Program-made: the position numbers and the translations under genes
NCBI GenBank assembly: GCA_016719485.1
Contig: JADJZB010000004.1
Location: forward strand, 442,001 to 506,000
DNA length: 64,000 nucleotides
Reading direction: 5' to 3'
Source: Holophagales bacterium
Lineage (GTDB): Bacteria; Acidobacteriota; Thermoanaerobaculia; UBA5066
Notes under the pieces: model-generated
The model's database searches: none
What the model was told of the DNA's origin: nothing
The model's input: only the letters and a program-made list of their open reading frames with translations
In this document: positions 49,373 to 59,596 of the stretch, one piece after another
Position numbering within the stretch: the first letter of the stretch is position 1
How the letters are laid out: the number at the start of each line of letters is the position of its first letter

Positions 49373-50607
49373 CTCCGGGGACTCCCGTTCGGGCCGCTCG
49401 ACTCCAGCCACTCCCTGATCCGCGCGTAGACCTCGGGCCGGCCGAGCAGGTCGAAGTGGTGCATCCCGCGCGCGATCCACGTTCGCGAAGGGGCGAAGAG
49501 AAGCGTCCGCTCCGGGTCGACGTGGTGACCTAACGCGCTCTCGACGGGAACGAGGCCGTCCCCGGCCAGCCGGCTTCCCGGCCTCGCGGTCTCTTTCGTC
49601 GTCGTCGCCGCGATGGCGAAGAAGGCGACTCCCCGGGGCAACGGGAGCGGACGCCGGGTGTCGCCGCGATGTGCGAAGCGATCCTCACCCTCCCAGTCGT
49701 CGTCGAGCAGGTTGCCGTGACGCAGGTCGGTGATCCCCGCGCTCCGGATCTTCCCCAGCCGCGCGAACGGGAGCGCGTACGGGCTGACACCCAGGGCGGC
49801 CTGGACGAGGTTCCCGCCGCGTTCCAGCGGCGAGCCGTGGTGGGGCGTGCCGAGGAAGACGACGGAGCGCAGGCTCCGCGGCCAGGAGTGCCCGGCCTCG
49901 GCCGCGTAATGGAGGGCGCTGCGCGTCACGAGGCCGCCCATGCTGTGGGCCACGATCGTCAGCTCCGGAGGGGGAGCGGGTCCGCTCGCCAGGAACGTCT
50001 CGAGGAGCCGGGCCAGCTCGCGGCCGTTCGTGGAGACGTGGCGGCCCGAGTTGTAACGGAGATAGACCGGCAACAGGCCGAGGTCGCGCTCGAGCGCCGC
50101 GCCGTGGTCGTGCCCCTCCCGAGTCCATTTCTCGTCGTTCACACAGAGACCGTGAACGAGGAGGACGAGCTTTCCCGCAGGCTGCGGTACGACGGACGCG
50201 AGAGACCGGGCGTCCGGATCGAGCACCTGGCCGTTCCGTCGCAGGTGCATCGGGATCGCAAGAGGGTTGCCGCTCTCTTCGAGGTAGTCGCCGAGGACTC
50301 CGTTCAGCGCCGCGAGGATCGCATCGCGGCGGGGCGAAGGCTTCAGCTCGCCGAGGAGGGGCGCGAGACTCGCGAGGGAGGCATCGACACCGCTCCCGAC
50401 GAGCCGGGTCACGCCGCGCACGTTGCCATAGACGACGCCCGTGAGGCCGCTCGTCGAGCCGCCGGGCGGCGCGCCGGGCGGCCCCGGCCCAGCCGAGATC
50501 GTCTGATGCACCGCCTCGACGAGCTCCGTCACGCCCAGCGTCGCCTCGGCGGCCAGCCGGCCGAGGCCGCGAAGGTGGCCGGATCGGGTGTTGGGAGTCT
50601 TCGTCAT
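49369..50607 (-). CDS. Alpha/beta hydrolase, PGAP1/lipase-like
   Basis: This 412-residue protein has a helical N-terminal part (residues 1-140) followed by an alpha/beta hydrolase fold. LVLLVHGLCVNDEKW is the oxyanion region, AHSMGG holds the nucleophile Ser, GDGLVPVESA the Asp, and GMHHFDLL the His. The motif order fits PGAP1-like lipases and esterases. There is no signal peptide, so it is probably cytoplasmic or cell-associated. It is the first gene of the minus-strand group and divergent from the giant UvrA gene (110 bases between starts). Confidence 0.88.
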   Translation of the reverse strand: MTKTPNTRSGHLRGLGRLAAEATLGVTELVEAVHQTISAGPGPPGAPPGGSTSGLTGVVYGNVRGVTRLVGSGVDASLASLAPLLGELKPSPRRDAILAALNGVLGDYLEESGNPLAIPMHLRRNGQVLDPDARSLASVVPQPAGKLVLLVHGLCVNDEKWTREGHDHGAALERDLGLLPVYLRYNSGRHVSTNGRELARLLETFLASGPAPPPELTIVAHSMGGLVTRSALHYAAEAGHSWPRSLRSVVFLGTPHHGSPLERGGNLVQAALGVSPYALPFARLGKIRSAGITDLRHGNLLDDDWEGEDRFAHRGDTRRPLPLPRGVAFFAIAATTTKETARPGSRLAGDGLVPVESALGHHVDPERTLLFAPSRTWIARGMHHFDLLGRPEVYARIREWLESSGPNGSPRR

Positions 50608-50717
50608 CGGAGCGTCGCGCGTTGCAGGGCGGAGAGTACCCCGCGACCGGACTGCGGCCGTCCCTCTCCGGTTCCGATGCGGCGAGGATGCGACACCCCG
50701 GGAGAGAATCCGTCACG

Positions 50718-53700
50718 ATGGCCGGCGCTCGCAGCAGCTCGACGATCGTCATCCGGGGCGCGCGCGAGCACAACCTCCGGGACTTCGACGTCGAGATCCC
50801 GCGCGGGAGCCTGACCGTCGTCACCGGCGTCTCCGGCTCCGGCAAGTCGTCCCTCGCTCTCGACACGCTTCTCCGGGAAGGGCAGCGCCGCTTCCTCGAG
50901 CTGATGCCGTCCTTCGCGCGGCAGTTCGCGGGGGGATTCCGGCGGCCCGACGTCCGCGGGATCGACGGGCTCGGCCCCGCGATCGCCGTCGGGCAGAACG
51001 TGCACCTCGGCAACCCACGCTCCACCGTCGGCACGATGACCGAAGTGTGGGACCTCCTGCGGCTGCTCTACGCGCGGCTCGGCGAGGCTCCGCCCGGCGT
51101 CACGCTCTCGCGCGGGCTCTTCGCGTGGTCCGGCGAGGGGGCCTGCGCCACCTGCAAGGGTCTCGGCCTGGAGGACCGGCTCGACCCGGAGCTGCTGGTC
51201 GCGCATCCGGCGAAGACGCTTCGCGAGGGCGCGCTGCGGGTCTCGACCCCGAACGGGTACCTCATGTACTCGCAGGTGACGCTCGCGGTGCTCGACGAGG
51301 TGCTTCGCGCGCACGGCGGCTCGGTCGACGTCCCGTGGCGGGAGCTCTCGGACGAGGCGCGCGGCGTGGTGCTCCACGGTTCGGACCGGCTCCTCGTCCC
51401 GTTCGGCAAGCACCCGCTGGAGAACCGGCTGAAGTGGAAGGGAATCACGGCGCGTCCACGGCAGGAGGGCCACTACCGCGGGCTGCTCCCGGTGATGGAG
51501 GAGATCCTCCGCGGCAAGCGCAACGACTCGATTCTCCGGTTCGTCCGGACGAGCCCCTGCCGTGCCTGCGAAGGCACGCGGCTGGGTCCCGAGGCCCGCT
51601 CCGTGCGCTGGCAGGGGCGTTCGATCACCGATCTGGCGCGACTCACGGCCCACGAGCTGCAGCACCTGTTCACCGGCGTCGCGGACAGAGGCCCGGTCCT
51701 CGCACCCGTCCGCGCCGAGCTCTTCGCGCGCTGTGCGCTCATGGACGAGCTCGGGGTCGGGTACCTCTCCTTCGACCGCGCCGCGCCGACCCTCTCGACC
51801 GGAGAGGCGCAGCGGCTGCGCCTGCTGACGCTCGCGCTCGGCGAGCTGCGCGGCCTCGTCGTCGTCCTGGACGAGCCGAGCGCCGGCCTGCACCCACACG
51901 ACATCTCCCGCCTGCTGGGGGTCCTGCTCCGCCTCCGCGACCGGGGCCAGACCGTCGTCGTGGTCGACCACGACGCGCAGCTCGCCCTGAGCGCCGACTG
52001 GCTTCTCGATCTCGGCCCCGGCCCCGGCACGAAGGGCGGGCACCTTCTCTACTCCGGACCGCCGGCCGGGCTGATCGGTCCGGAAGGGCCCGACACGCCG
52101 ACCCGCAGGTGGCTGATCGAGGAGTCCACCGCCGAGCCTGGGGCTGCGTGGCCAGGACGCGCGGGCGAGGAAGGCGAGCTCGTCACGATCTGCGGCCTCT
52201 CCCGGCATTCCGTCGTCGACGCCTCGCTCACGCTTCGCCTCCGGTCGATCAATCTCGTCACGGGGGTCGCGGGCGCCGGCAAGACCTCGCTGCTCGCGGC
52301 CGCCGTCGAGAGGCTGCGTGTCGACGGCCCCTTCCCGCGGATCGTGACGGTCGACGCGGACCCGATCGGCCGCACGCCCCGCTCGAACCCGGCGACCTAC
52401 ACCGGCGCCTTCGACCACATCCGCGACCTCTTCGCCGCGACCGCCCAGGCCCGGGCGCTGGGGTTCGGCAAGGGGCACTTCTCGTTCAACACGGCCGGGG
52501 GCCGGTGCGAGTCGTGCGAGGGCGCGGGCGTCCACGAAGTCGGAATGCGCTACCTCGGCTCGGTCGACCTCGTCTGCGACGCCTGCGCGGGCCGGCGCTT
52601 CCACCCCGACGTCCTCGCGGTGCGGCTCGACGGGCAGAGCATCGCGGACGTCCTCGCCGGCAGCATCGAGGCCGCAGCCGGGCTCTTCCGCGGGCACCGG
52701 AAGCTCTCGCACATCCTGACCGCGCTCGTCGACCTCGGCCTGGGCTATCTCCCGCTCGGGCAGAGCGCGACGACGCTCTCGGGGGGCGAAGCCCAACGCA
52801 TCAAGCTCGCGACCGAGCTCGCGAAGGCGACGAGCCCGGCCCTCGTCGTCCTCGACGAGCCGACGATCGGCCTCCACGCGGCCGACGTGACGGTCCTCGT
52901 GACGGCGTTCCGGCGCCTCTCTGCCGGTGGGCACACCCTCCTCGTGGCCGATCACGACCTCGGGCTCGTGCGCGGGGCCGACCGGATCACCGAGATCGGT
53001 CCCGGCAGCGGTCCCGAAGGGGGACGCGTCGTCGTCGCGGGAACGGTCGCCGAGATCGCGGCGTGCCCGGAGGCGCCCACCGGCGCAGCGCTCCGCGGTG
53101 AGTTCTCCATCCGGCAGGCCGTCGACGGGGAGCCTTCGGTGCAGACCGGGCCGGGACGGCCCGACGACTCCCGGGTCGAGAACGCCCCTCTCGAGCTCAC
53201 CGGCGTCACGACCCACAACCTGCGCGGCGTGACGGCCTCGTTCCCAGCCCCCGGCTTCACCGTCGTGACGGGCCCCTCGGGTTCCGGGAAGTCCTCCCTC
53301 GTCTTCGACACGCTCCTGGCGGAATCCCAGGCGCGCTTCGCCGATCTCGTCTCTCCCTGGGCGCGCCGTTTCCTCCCGATGCGCGGCGGCGCCCGGCTCG
53401 ACACCGCCCGAAACCTGAGGCCCGCGATCGCCGTTCCCGCGCAGCCGGGACGGCGAAACCCGCGGACGACCGTCGGAACGGTGACCGAGATCGACGAGCT
53501 GCTCCGCCTCCTCTTCGCCCGGGCCGGCTCGCGGCCGTGTCCCCGATGCGGGCTCCCGGCTTCAGGCCCGGCGTGCGCGTGCGGGGAGAGGCTCGAGCCG
53601 CTCTGGGCCGCCGACTTCTCGCCTCACTCCGAGCGCGGCGCGTGCCCGCTGTGCCGGGGGCTCGGTTTCGCCCAGGCCTGCGACCCCTCGCGCCTCGTGA

Positions 53701-55607
53701 CGCGCCCCGATCGACCCCTGGACGGCGGGGCTCTCGAAGGCACACGGTTCGGCGCCACCCTGTCCGAGCCCGACGGCCAGCACGTCGCCACCTTCCGGGC
53801 CGCCGCCGAAGCTCTCGGCCTGGCGGTGTCGGGCCCCTGGCGTGAGCTTTCCCTCGAGGCGCAGAAGCTCGCGATGCACGGCGCGGGCGACCGGCTGTTC
53901 GCGGTCGAATGGAGCTACCGCCGCGGAAAACGCAGCGGCGTCCATCGATTCGAGGCCCGCTGGGCCGGGTTCGCCCGGCTCGTCGAGGCCGAGTACGAGA
54001 GGGTCCACGCGGACGAGCGCGGCGAGGAGCTCGAACCGCTCCTCGTCGACCGGCCCTGCGCGGACTGCGACGGAGAACGGCTGAAGCCCGCACCGCGCGC
54101 GGTGACCTTCGGCGGCCTTCGGGCGCCCGAGGCGTCGCGCCGCGAAGCCGACTCTCTCGGCGTGTGGCTCGACAGTCTCGAGCAGGGTGCCGCCGCTGCG
54201 CCGGTCTCTCCCGGAATCCTCTCTCTCACGGCCCCGATCCGGCTCGACCTCGGCCGCCGCGTGCAGGCCCTCTGCGACACCGGCCTCGGCTACCTCGCGC
54301 CCGAGCGCGAGCTCGCGACGCTTTCGGGCGGAGAGGCGCAGAGGGTCCGGCTGGCGGCCGCGCTCGGCGGCGGCCTGACGGGCGTGACGTACGTCCTCGA
54401 CGAGCCGACACAGGGGCTCCACCCCCGCGACACGGCCAGGCTCGCCGCCGTCCTGCGGAGCCTCTCCGCCGCGGGGAACGCCGTCGTCGTCGTCGAGCAC
54501 GACCCCGACCTCGTCGCGGCGGCGGACCACGTCGTCGAGCTCGGCCCCGGTGCCGGTCCGGATGGCGGGCGCATCGTCGCCTCCGGTTCACCGGCCACGC
54601 TCGAGGCGGACCCGTCGACGTACACGGCCCGCCTCCGTGTCCACGGCCGCACCATCCCGGGCAGACAGCGGCCGACCCTCTCCCCGGGCGTCACCGTGTG
54701 GGGCGCGACGCGCAACACGCTGAAGGGTATCGACGTGGAGATCCCTGCCGGCGGCCTCGTCGTCGTCACCGGCGTCTCCGGCAGTGGGAAGTCGACCCTC
54801 GTTCTCGAGGTCCTGGCGCCCTCCCTGCGCGCCGCGATGCGCGGCGCCGCGCCCGTCGGGTGCCGCGCGCTGGAGCTGCATGCGCCCTTCGAGGCGGTCC
54901 TCTCTTCCGACCAGGACCCGCCCGCCGCGGGCGGGGGCAGCACCGTGGCGACGATCTCCGGAGTCGCCGAGCGCCTGAGGAAGCGCTTCGCCGGTACGCC
55001 CGGGGCGCGCGCCCTCGGGCTGTCCGCGAAGGCGTTCTCGTCGCGCACACCCGGCGGTCGCTGCGAGACGTGCGGCGGCCGGGGCATCGTCACGGTGGCG
55101 ATGGACCTCCTCCCTGACGTGACCGTCGGCTGCGAGGCGTGCGGCGGCCGCAGGTTCTCGGACGCCGTTCTCTCCTGCCGCCTGGACGGACGCAGCCTCA
55201 CGGACGTCCTCGACGCGCCCGTCGCCGACGCCGCCTCCTGGTTCGTTGGCGATCCTGCCATGGAGGTTCCTCTCGCTGCCCTCGTCGAGATCGGCCTCTC
55301 CTACTTGCGCCTCGGGCAGGAGGCCACGGCGCTCTCGTCGGGCGAGCGGCAGCGGCTCCGGCTCGCGCGCCTCATGGCAACGCCTCGCGCCGGCCGCACC
55401 GCGCTCCTCCTCGACGAGCCGACGCGCGGCCTCGGGTTCGACGACGTCGGCCGGCTGCTCGCCGCGCTCGGCCGGCTCGCGGCGGAAGGCCACCTCGTGG
55501 TCGTCGTGGAGCACCACCGCGACGTCCTCGCGGCGGCCGACTGGCTCGTCGAGCTCGGTCCGGAAGGGGGCGAGAGAGGCGGAAGGTTGATCCGGGCCGG
55601 TCGGTGA
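50718..55607 (+). CDS. uvrA: Tandem-duplicated UvrA-like ATPase
   Basis: This 1629-residue protein is about 1.7 times normal UvrA length and holds four ATP-binding cassettes. Walker A motifs lie near residues 37 (GVSGSGKSS), 516 (GVAGAGKTS), 852 (GPSGSGKSS) and 1352 (GVSGSGKST). The signature motifs are near 359 (LSTGEAQR), 687 (LSGGEAQR), 1202 (LSGGEAQR) and 1539 (LSSGERQR). Each half has UvrA zinc motifs (CATC, CRAC, CESC...CDAC; CPRC, CPLC, CADC, CETC...CEAC). It is a head-to-tail fusion of two UvrA-like units, as in Chlamydia. At about 800 residues each, the halves seem to lack the UvrB-binding domain, so it may be a class II-like protein acting in resistance or DNA-damage recognition. 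The ATG at 50718 has GGGAGAGAA upstream. Confidence 0.88.
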   Translation: MAGARSSSTIVIRGAREHNLRDFDVEIPRGSLTVVTGVSGSGKSSLALDTLLREGQRRFLELMPSFARQFAGGFRRPDVRGIDGLGPAIAVGQNVHLGNPRSTVGTMTEVWDLLRLLYARLGEAPPGVTLSRGLFAWSGEGACATCKGLGLEDRLDPELLVAHPAKTLREGALRVSTPNGYLMYSQVTLAVLDEVLRAHGGSVDVPWRELSDEARGVVLHGSDRLLVPFGKHPLENRLKWKGITARPRQEGHYRGLLPVMEEILRGKRNDSILRFVRTSPCRACEGTRLGPEARSVRWQGRSITDLARLTAHELQHLFTGVADRGPVLAPVRAELFARCALMDELGVGYLSFDRAAPTLSTGEAQRLRLLTLALGELRGLVVVLDEPSAGLHPHDISRLLGVLLRLRDRGQTVVVVDHDAQLALSADWLLDLGPGPGTKGGHLLYSGPPAGLIGPEGPDTPTRRWLIEESTAEPGAAWPGRAGEEGELVTICGLSRHSVVDASLTLRLRSINLVTGVAGAGKTSLLAAAVERLRVDGPFPRIVTVDADPIGRTPRSNPATYTGAFDHIRDLFAATAQARALGFGKGHFSFNTAGGRCESCEGAGVHEVGMRYLGSVDLVCDACAGRRFHPDVLAVRLDGQSIADVLAGSIEAAAGLFRGHRKLSHILTALVDLGLGYLPLGQSATTLSGGEAQRIKLATELAKATSPALVVLDEPTIGLHAADVTVLVTAFRRLSAGGHTLLVADHDLGLVRGADRITEIGPGSGPEGGRVVVAGTVAEIAACPEAPTGAALRGEFSIRQAVDGEPSVQTGPGRPDDSRVENAPLELTGVTTHNLRGVTASFPAPGFTVVTGPSGSGKSSLVFDTLLAESQARFADLVSPWARRFLPMRGGARLDTARNLRPAIAVPAQPGRRNPRTTVGTVTEIDELLRLLFARAGSRPCPRCGLPASGPACACGERLEPLWAADFSPHSERGACPLCRGLGFAQACDPSRLVTRPDRPLDGGALEGTRFGATLSEPDGQHVATFRAAAEALGLAVSGPWRELSLEAQKLAMHGAGDRLFAVEWSYRRGKRSGVHRFEARWAGFARLVEAEYERVHADERGEELEPLLVDRPCADCDGERLKPAPRAVTFGGLRAPEASRREADSLGVWLDSLEQGAAAAPVSPGILSLTAPIRLDLGRRVQALCDTGLGYLAPERELATLSGGEAQRVRLAAALGGGLTGVTYVLDEPTQGLHPRDTARLAAVLRSLSAAGNAVVVVEHDPDLVAAADHVVELGPGAGPDGGRIVASGSPATLEADPSTYTARLRVHGRTIPGRQRPTLSPGVTVWGATRNTLKGIDVEIPAGGLVVVTGVSGSGKSTLVLEVLAPSLRAAMRGAAPVGCRALELHAPFEAVLSSDQDPPAAGGGSTVATISGVAERLRKRFAGTPGARALGLSAKAFSSRTPGGRCETCGGRGIVTVAMDLLPDVTVGCEACGGRRFSDAVLSCRLDGRSLTDVLDAPVADAASWFVGDPAMEVPLAALVEIGLSYLRLGQEATALSSGERQRLRLARLMATPRAGRTALLLDEPTRGLGFDDVGRLLAALGRLAAEGHLVVVVEHHRDVLAAADWLVELGPEGGERGGRLIRAGR

Positions 55608-55645
55608 GAAGATTCGACCGGTAGCGGACGAAGGACGGGTAGAAC

Positions 55646-58516
55646 GTGACGTCAGGCCTCGAGGTCGCCCCCGGCAGGGTTCCCGAAGGGGAGGCGGAGC
55701 GGATCCTCCGCGAGCAGAAGGCGTTCTACAAGGACCTCGTCGAGGCGCAGCCGCGCGGGATCTACCGCCTTCGCGTCCGCCCCCTGCCTCCGCTGGCCCC
55801 CCAGGACTGGCAGGCCGCCGCCGACGCGGCCTACACGGTCGAGTTCGTCTCGACGCGCTTTTCCGAGATCACCGGCATCGACCCCGCAAGCCTCGGCTCG
55901 AAGCCAGGATCCATCGCCGATCTCGTCGTTCCCGATGACCGGGGAGGATTCGTCGCGGGGAACGCCGAGGCCGTCGCCCGATGCCTGCCGTTTCGCTGGG
56001 AGGGGAGGCTCGTCGTGAACGGGCGGGTCCGGTGCATCCGATTCGAGTCGATCCCGAGGCTGCTCGAGGACGGCGACACGGTCTGGACGGGCACGGTCGA
56101 AGACGTGACGGAGTCTCGGCAGGCCGAGGAGAGGCGTCGCGAATCCGAGGCTCTCTTCCGGAGCTTCTTCGAGATGCCTCTGGTCGGCGCCTGCATCACC
56201 TCGCCGACGAAAGGCTGGCTCGAGGTCAACGACCAGCTCTGCAGGATGCTCGGCTACACCCGCGAGGAGCTCGCGTCGATGACCTGGGCGTCGCTCACCC
56301 ACACCGACGACCTCGACGCCGACGTCACCCGGTTCGAGAAGGTCGTCCGGGGCGAGATCGACGGCTACAGTCTCGAGAAGCGCTTCCTCCGGAAGGACGG
56401 CAGCGTCGTGCCGGTCCACCTCTCCGTGAGCTGCGTCAGGACCGGGGACGGAGCCGTCGACTATTTCGTCGCGCTTCTCCAGGACATCACGGAGCGGAAG
56501 AAGGTCGAGGAGGAGCTGCGCACGCACCGGGAGCACCTCGAGGCGCTGGTGGCCGAGCGAACGGCCGAGCTGGACAGGCAGCGGCAGCTTCTCGACGAGA
56601 CCTCGCGCCTCGCGAGGGTGGGAGGCTGGGAGTACGACGTCCGGAAGGCGGAGCTCACCTGGACCGACGCCGTCCGCGAGATCCACGAGGTGGAGCCGGG
56701 CTTCCGGATGACCGTCGAGAACGGGCTCGGGTTCTACGCGCCCGAATCGCGGCCCGTCATCGCCGAGCTCCTCGCCCGGGCGATCTCCACGGGCGAGCCC
56801 TTCGACGCGGAGGTCCAGCTGGACACCGCGAAGGGCCGCCGCGTGTGGGTCCGGGCGATCGGACGCGCGTACGTCGAGGACGGAAAGGTCGTCCGGGTCG
56901 GGGGTGTCCTGCAGGACATCGACGCGCGCAGGAGCGCCGAGGAGGACCTGCGGCGCCACAGGGCCCACCTCGAGGAGCTCGTCGCCGAGAGAACCGCCGA
57001 GCTGGAGAAGAGCCGTTCCCGCCTCGTCGAGGCCCAGGCCGTCGCCCACCTCGGGAGCTGGGAGTGGCACGTCGCCCGCAACGAGATCTGGGGCTCGGAC
57101 GAGCTCTTTCGCCTGTTCGACGTGTCGCCCGGCGACCTCGCGACCCTCGAGCAGTTCTTCGGCCTCGTCCACGCCGACGACAGGGAGGAGGCGCGTCGCG
57201 CCGTCTCCGATGCGCTGGGACGAGGAGGGGGAGCGCTCTACCGGTCCACCTACCGGATCGGCCGGCGCGACGGACGCGTCCGTCACGTCAGCAACCGGGG
57301 CGTCGTCTCCGCCGACGAGCGAGGGCGGCCGTGGAAGATCGTGGGGACCAGCCTCGACATCACCGAGTTGAAGGATGCGGAAGACGCGCTGAAGGAGAGC
57401 GAGAACCGCTTTCGCCGCATCGTCTCCGAGTCGCCCTTCCCGATCGGCCTCTATGCCGAAGACGGCGAGATCCTGCTCGTGAATCGCGCCTGGTGCCTCA
57501 TTTCGGGCTATTCCCCGGAGGAGCTCAGAACGATCGATCAATGGTCCGAGAAAGCCTACGGCGAACGCCGGGACGCCGCGCGGGCCGACCTCGAGTCCCG
57601 CTTCACCCTGGCCGAGTCGGTCCGCGAGGGCGAGTTCGGGATCCGGACCAAGGACGGAGGCCGGCGGTTCTGGGACTTCAGCACGGCGCCGCTGGGTCGC
57701 CTGCCCGACGGCCGGCGGATCGTGACCACCACGGCGATGGACGTCACCGACCGGCGGCTGGCGGAGGAGGAGCTCTGGGCCTATCGCACGCACCTCGAGG
57801 AGCTGGTCCACGCCAGGACCTCCGAGCTGGAGGCCGCGAACCGGGAGCTGGAGAGCTTCTCCTACAGCGTCTCGCACGACCTGAGGGCTCCGCTCCGCGC
57901 TCTCGACGGCTTCAGCGCGGCGCTCCTCGACGAATACCCCGACCGGCTCGACGAGAAGGGGCACCACTACCTCGGGAGAATCCGGGCGGCCGCCCGGAAG
58001 ATGGCGAGCCTGATCGACGGTCTCCTGAACCTCTCGCGCCTCAAGCGGCTCGAGCTGAGCCTCGTGCCGGTCGACGTCAGCAGGCTCGCGACGAGCGTGG
58101 CGGCCGATCTCCTCGCCCTCGAGCCGGGACGCGCCGTGCAGGTCGTCGTCGCGGAGGGGATGAGGACCGAAGGAGACCCCCGCCTCCTGCACGTCGTCCT
58201 CGAGAACCTGATCGGGAACGCCCTGAAGTTCACCTCGAAGCGCTCCGGCGCGGTGATCGAGGTCGGCTGCGCGGAGGCCGACGGACAGAAGGCCTACTTC
58301 GTGAAGGACAACGGCGTCGGCTTCGACATGGCGCAGGCGGCGAAGCTCTTCGAGCCCTTCCAGCGCCTGCACGGCGTGGACGACTTCCCGGGCACCGGGA
58401 TCGGCCTCGCGACGGTGCAGCGGATCGTCGCCCGCCACGGCGGACGAATCTGGCCGGAGGCGTCTCCCGGAGCTGGCGCGACCTTCTTCTTCACCCTCGG
58501 AAGCGACAGGACCTGA
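55646..58516 (+). CDS. Multi-PAS sensor histidine kinase
   Basis: This 956-residue protein has no membrane helix. It has about five PAS/PAC units (starting near residues 60, 165, 300, 450 and 580) separated by coiled linkers that repeat HLExLVAERTAEL three times. The HisKA domain has His743 in YSVSHDLRAPLRAL, and the ATPase domain has NLIGNALKF, DNGVGFD and GTGIGLATV. It should sense small cytoplasmic ligands or redox and phosphorylate a response regulator; none lies beside it on the plus strand. GTG at 55646 opens the frame. It ends 9 bases before the convergent signalling operon. Confidence 0.9.
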   Translation: MTSGLEVAPGRVPEGEAERILREQKAFYKDLVEAQPRGIYRLRVRPLPPLAPQDWQAAADAAYTVEFVSTRFSEITGIDPASLGSKPGSIADLVVPDDRGGFVAGNAEAVARCLPFRWEGRLVVNGRVRCIRFESIPRLLEDGDTVWTGTVEDVTESRQAEERRRESEALFRSFFEMPLVGACITSPTKGWLEVNDQLCRMLGYTREELASMTWASLTHTDDLDADVTRFEKVVRGEIDGYSLEKRFLRKDGSVVPVHLSVSCVRTGDGAVDYFVALLQDITERKKVEEELRTHREHLEALVAERTAELDRQRQLLDETSRLARVGGWEYDVRKAELTWTDAVREIHEVEPGFRMTVENGLGFYAPESRPVIAELLARAISTGEPFDAEVQLDTAKGRRVWVRAIGRAYVEDGKVVRVGGVLQDIDARRSAEEDLRRHRAHLEELVAERTAELEKSRSRLVEAQAVAHLGSWEWHVARNEIWGSDELFRLFDVSPGDLATLEQFFGLVHADDREEARRAVSDALGRGGGALYRSTYRIGRRDGRVRHVSNRGVVSADERGRPWKIVGTSLDITELKDAEDALKESENRFRRIVSESPFPIGLYAEDGEILLVNRAWCLISGYSPEELRTIDQWSEKAYGERRDAARADLESRFTLAESVREGEFGIRTKDGGRRFWDFSTAPLGRLPDGRRIVTTTAMDVTDRRLAEEELWAYRTHLEELVHARTSELEAANRELESFSYSVSHDLRAPLRALDGFSAALLDEYPDRLDEKGHHYLGRIRAAARKMASLIDGLLNLSRLKRLELSLVPVDVSRLATSVAADLLALEPGRAVQVVVAEGMRTEGDPRLLHVVLENLIGNALKFTSKRSGAVIEVGCAEADGQKAYFVKDNGVGFDMAQAAKLFEPFQRLHGVDDFPGTGIGLATVQRIVARHGGRIWPEASPGAGATFFFTLGSDRT

Positions 58517-58525
58517 CCCGCTTCC

Positions 58526-59596
58526 TCATCCCGGCTCCGCGCGGACGACCCTGTCACGGCCCCGTTCCTTGGCCTGGTAGAGCGCCCGGTCCGCGCGGGC
58601 CAGGAATTCGTTCGCGGATTCCGCCGCCCCGAGGACGGCCACCCCGGCGCTCGCGGTGACGCGTTCCGGGAGCCCTTCCACCACGAGCTGCCCGATACGC
58701 CCGCGAATCCGCTCCGCGATCATCGCCGCGGCCTCGATCGCCGCGCCCGGCAGGAGAAGGAGAAACTCCTCGCCGCCGGTCCGCATCGCGAGGTCGTATG
58801 GCCGCACGCTCGACCTCAGCGTCTCGCCGACCGCCGCCAGCAGCAGGTCGCCGACAGCGTGTCCCCAGTTGTCGTTGACCCTCTTGAAGTGGTCGAGGTC
58901 CAGCGCGAGGACGGCCAGCGGCTTCTGCTCGCGCCGGGCCCGCTCGCGTTCCCGTGGCAGCGACTCGTCGAGCGCTCGCCTGTTGGCGAGCCCCGTCAGC
59001 GCGTCGGTGCGCGCCAGCCGGGCGATGACGTCGTTGACCCGCTCGAGCTCGGCATTCTGACGCTCGAGCGCCTGCGTCCGTTCGGCCACGCGCGCCTCGA
59101 GCTCGGCGTTGGCCCGCTCCAGCCCCGCGACGAGACGCTCCCTCTCGCGGAGAAACCGCCACCGCTCGACACCCCGGCTCAGGACGGCCTCGAGCTCGGC
59201 GGGGCGCCACGGCTTGGTGAGGTAGAAGTAGATCTGCCCCTCGTTCACGGCGTCGATCACGGCCGTCAGGTCGGCATACCCCGTCAGGAGGATGCGGGCG
59301 GCGTCGGGACGAAGTCGCGCCGATGCGGCGAGGAGCTCGGAGCCCGTCATCCCGGGCATCCTCTGGTCCGAGACGATGGCCGCCACGTCGAGCGTCTCGA
59401 GGAGAGCGAGGGCGTCGGCCGGCCGGTCCCTCGTCACGACCTCGTAGCTGGGCTCGAGCTGGAACGCGAGCGCCGCGAGGATGCCGGGCTCGTCGTCGAC
59501 GAGGAGGATCGTCGCCTTCGCGGTGCTCTTCTCGTTCGCCGTCGCCGGTCCCGGCGCCTGCACCACGTTGCGCGAGAAGCCGGTGCTCACCTTCAC
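58526..59596 (-). CDS. Response regulator with diguanylate cyclase output
   Basis: This 356-residue protein has a receiver domain (DDEPG near 35, phospho-acceptor Asp77 in SDQRMPG, Lys in LTKPW), a coiled linker (RERERLVAGLERANAELEARVAERTQ), and a GGDEF domain with active site GGEEF and I-site RPYD five residues before it. It should convert GTP to cyclic-di-GMP when phosphorylated. GTG at 59596 overlaps the histidine kinase stop (GTGA), so that kinase is its likely partner. It is the last gene of the signalling operon. Confidence 0.92.
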   Translation of the reverse strand: MKVSTGFSRNVVQAPGPATANEKSTAKATILLVDDEPGILAALAFQLEPSYEVVTRDRPADALALLETLDVAAIVSDQRMPGMTGSELLAASARLRPDAARILLTGYADLTAVIDAVNEGQIYFYLTKPWRPAELEAVLSRGVERWRFLRERERLVAGLERANAELEARVAERTQALERQNAELERVNDVIARLARTDALTGLANRRALDESLPRERERARREQKPLAVLALDLDHFKRVNDNWGHAVGDLLLAAVGETLRSSVRPYDLAMRTGGEEFLLLLPGAAIEAAAMIAERIRGRIGQLVVEGLPERVTASAGVAVLGAAESANEFLARADRALYQAKERGRDRVVRAEPG

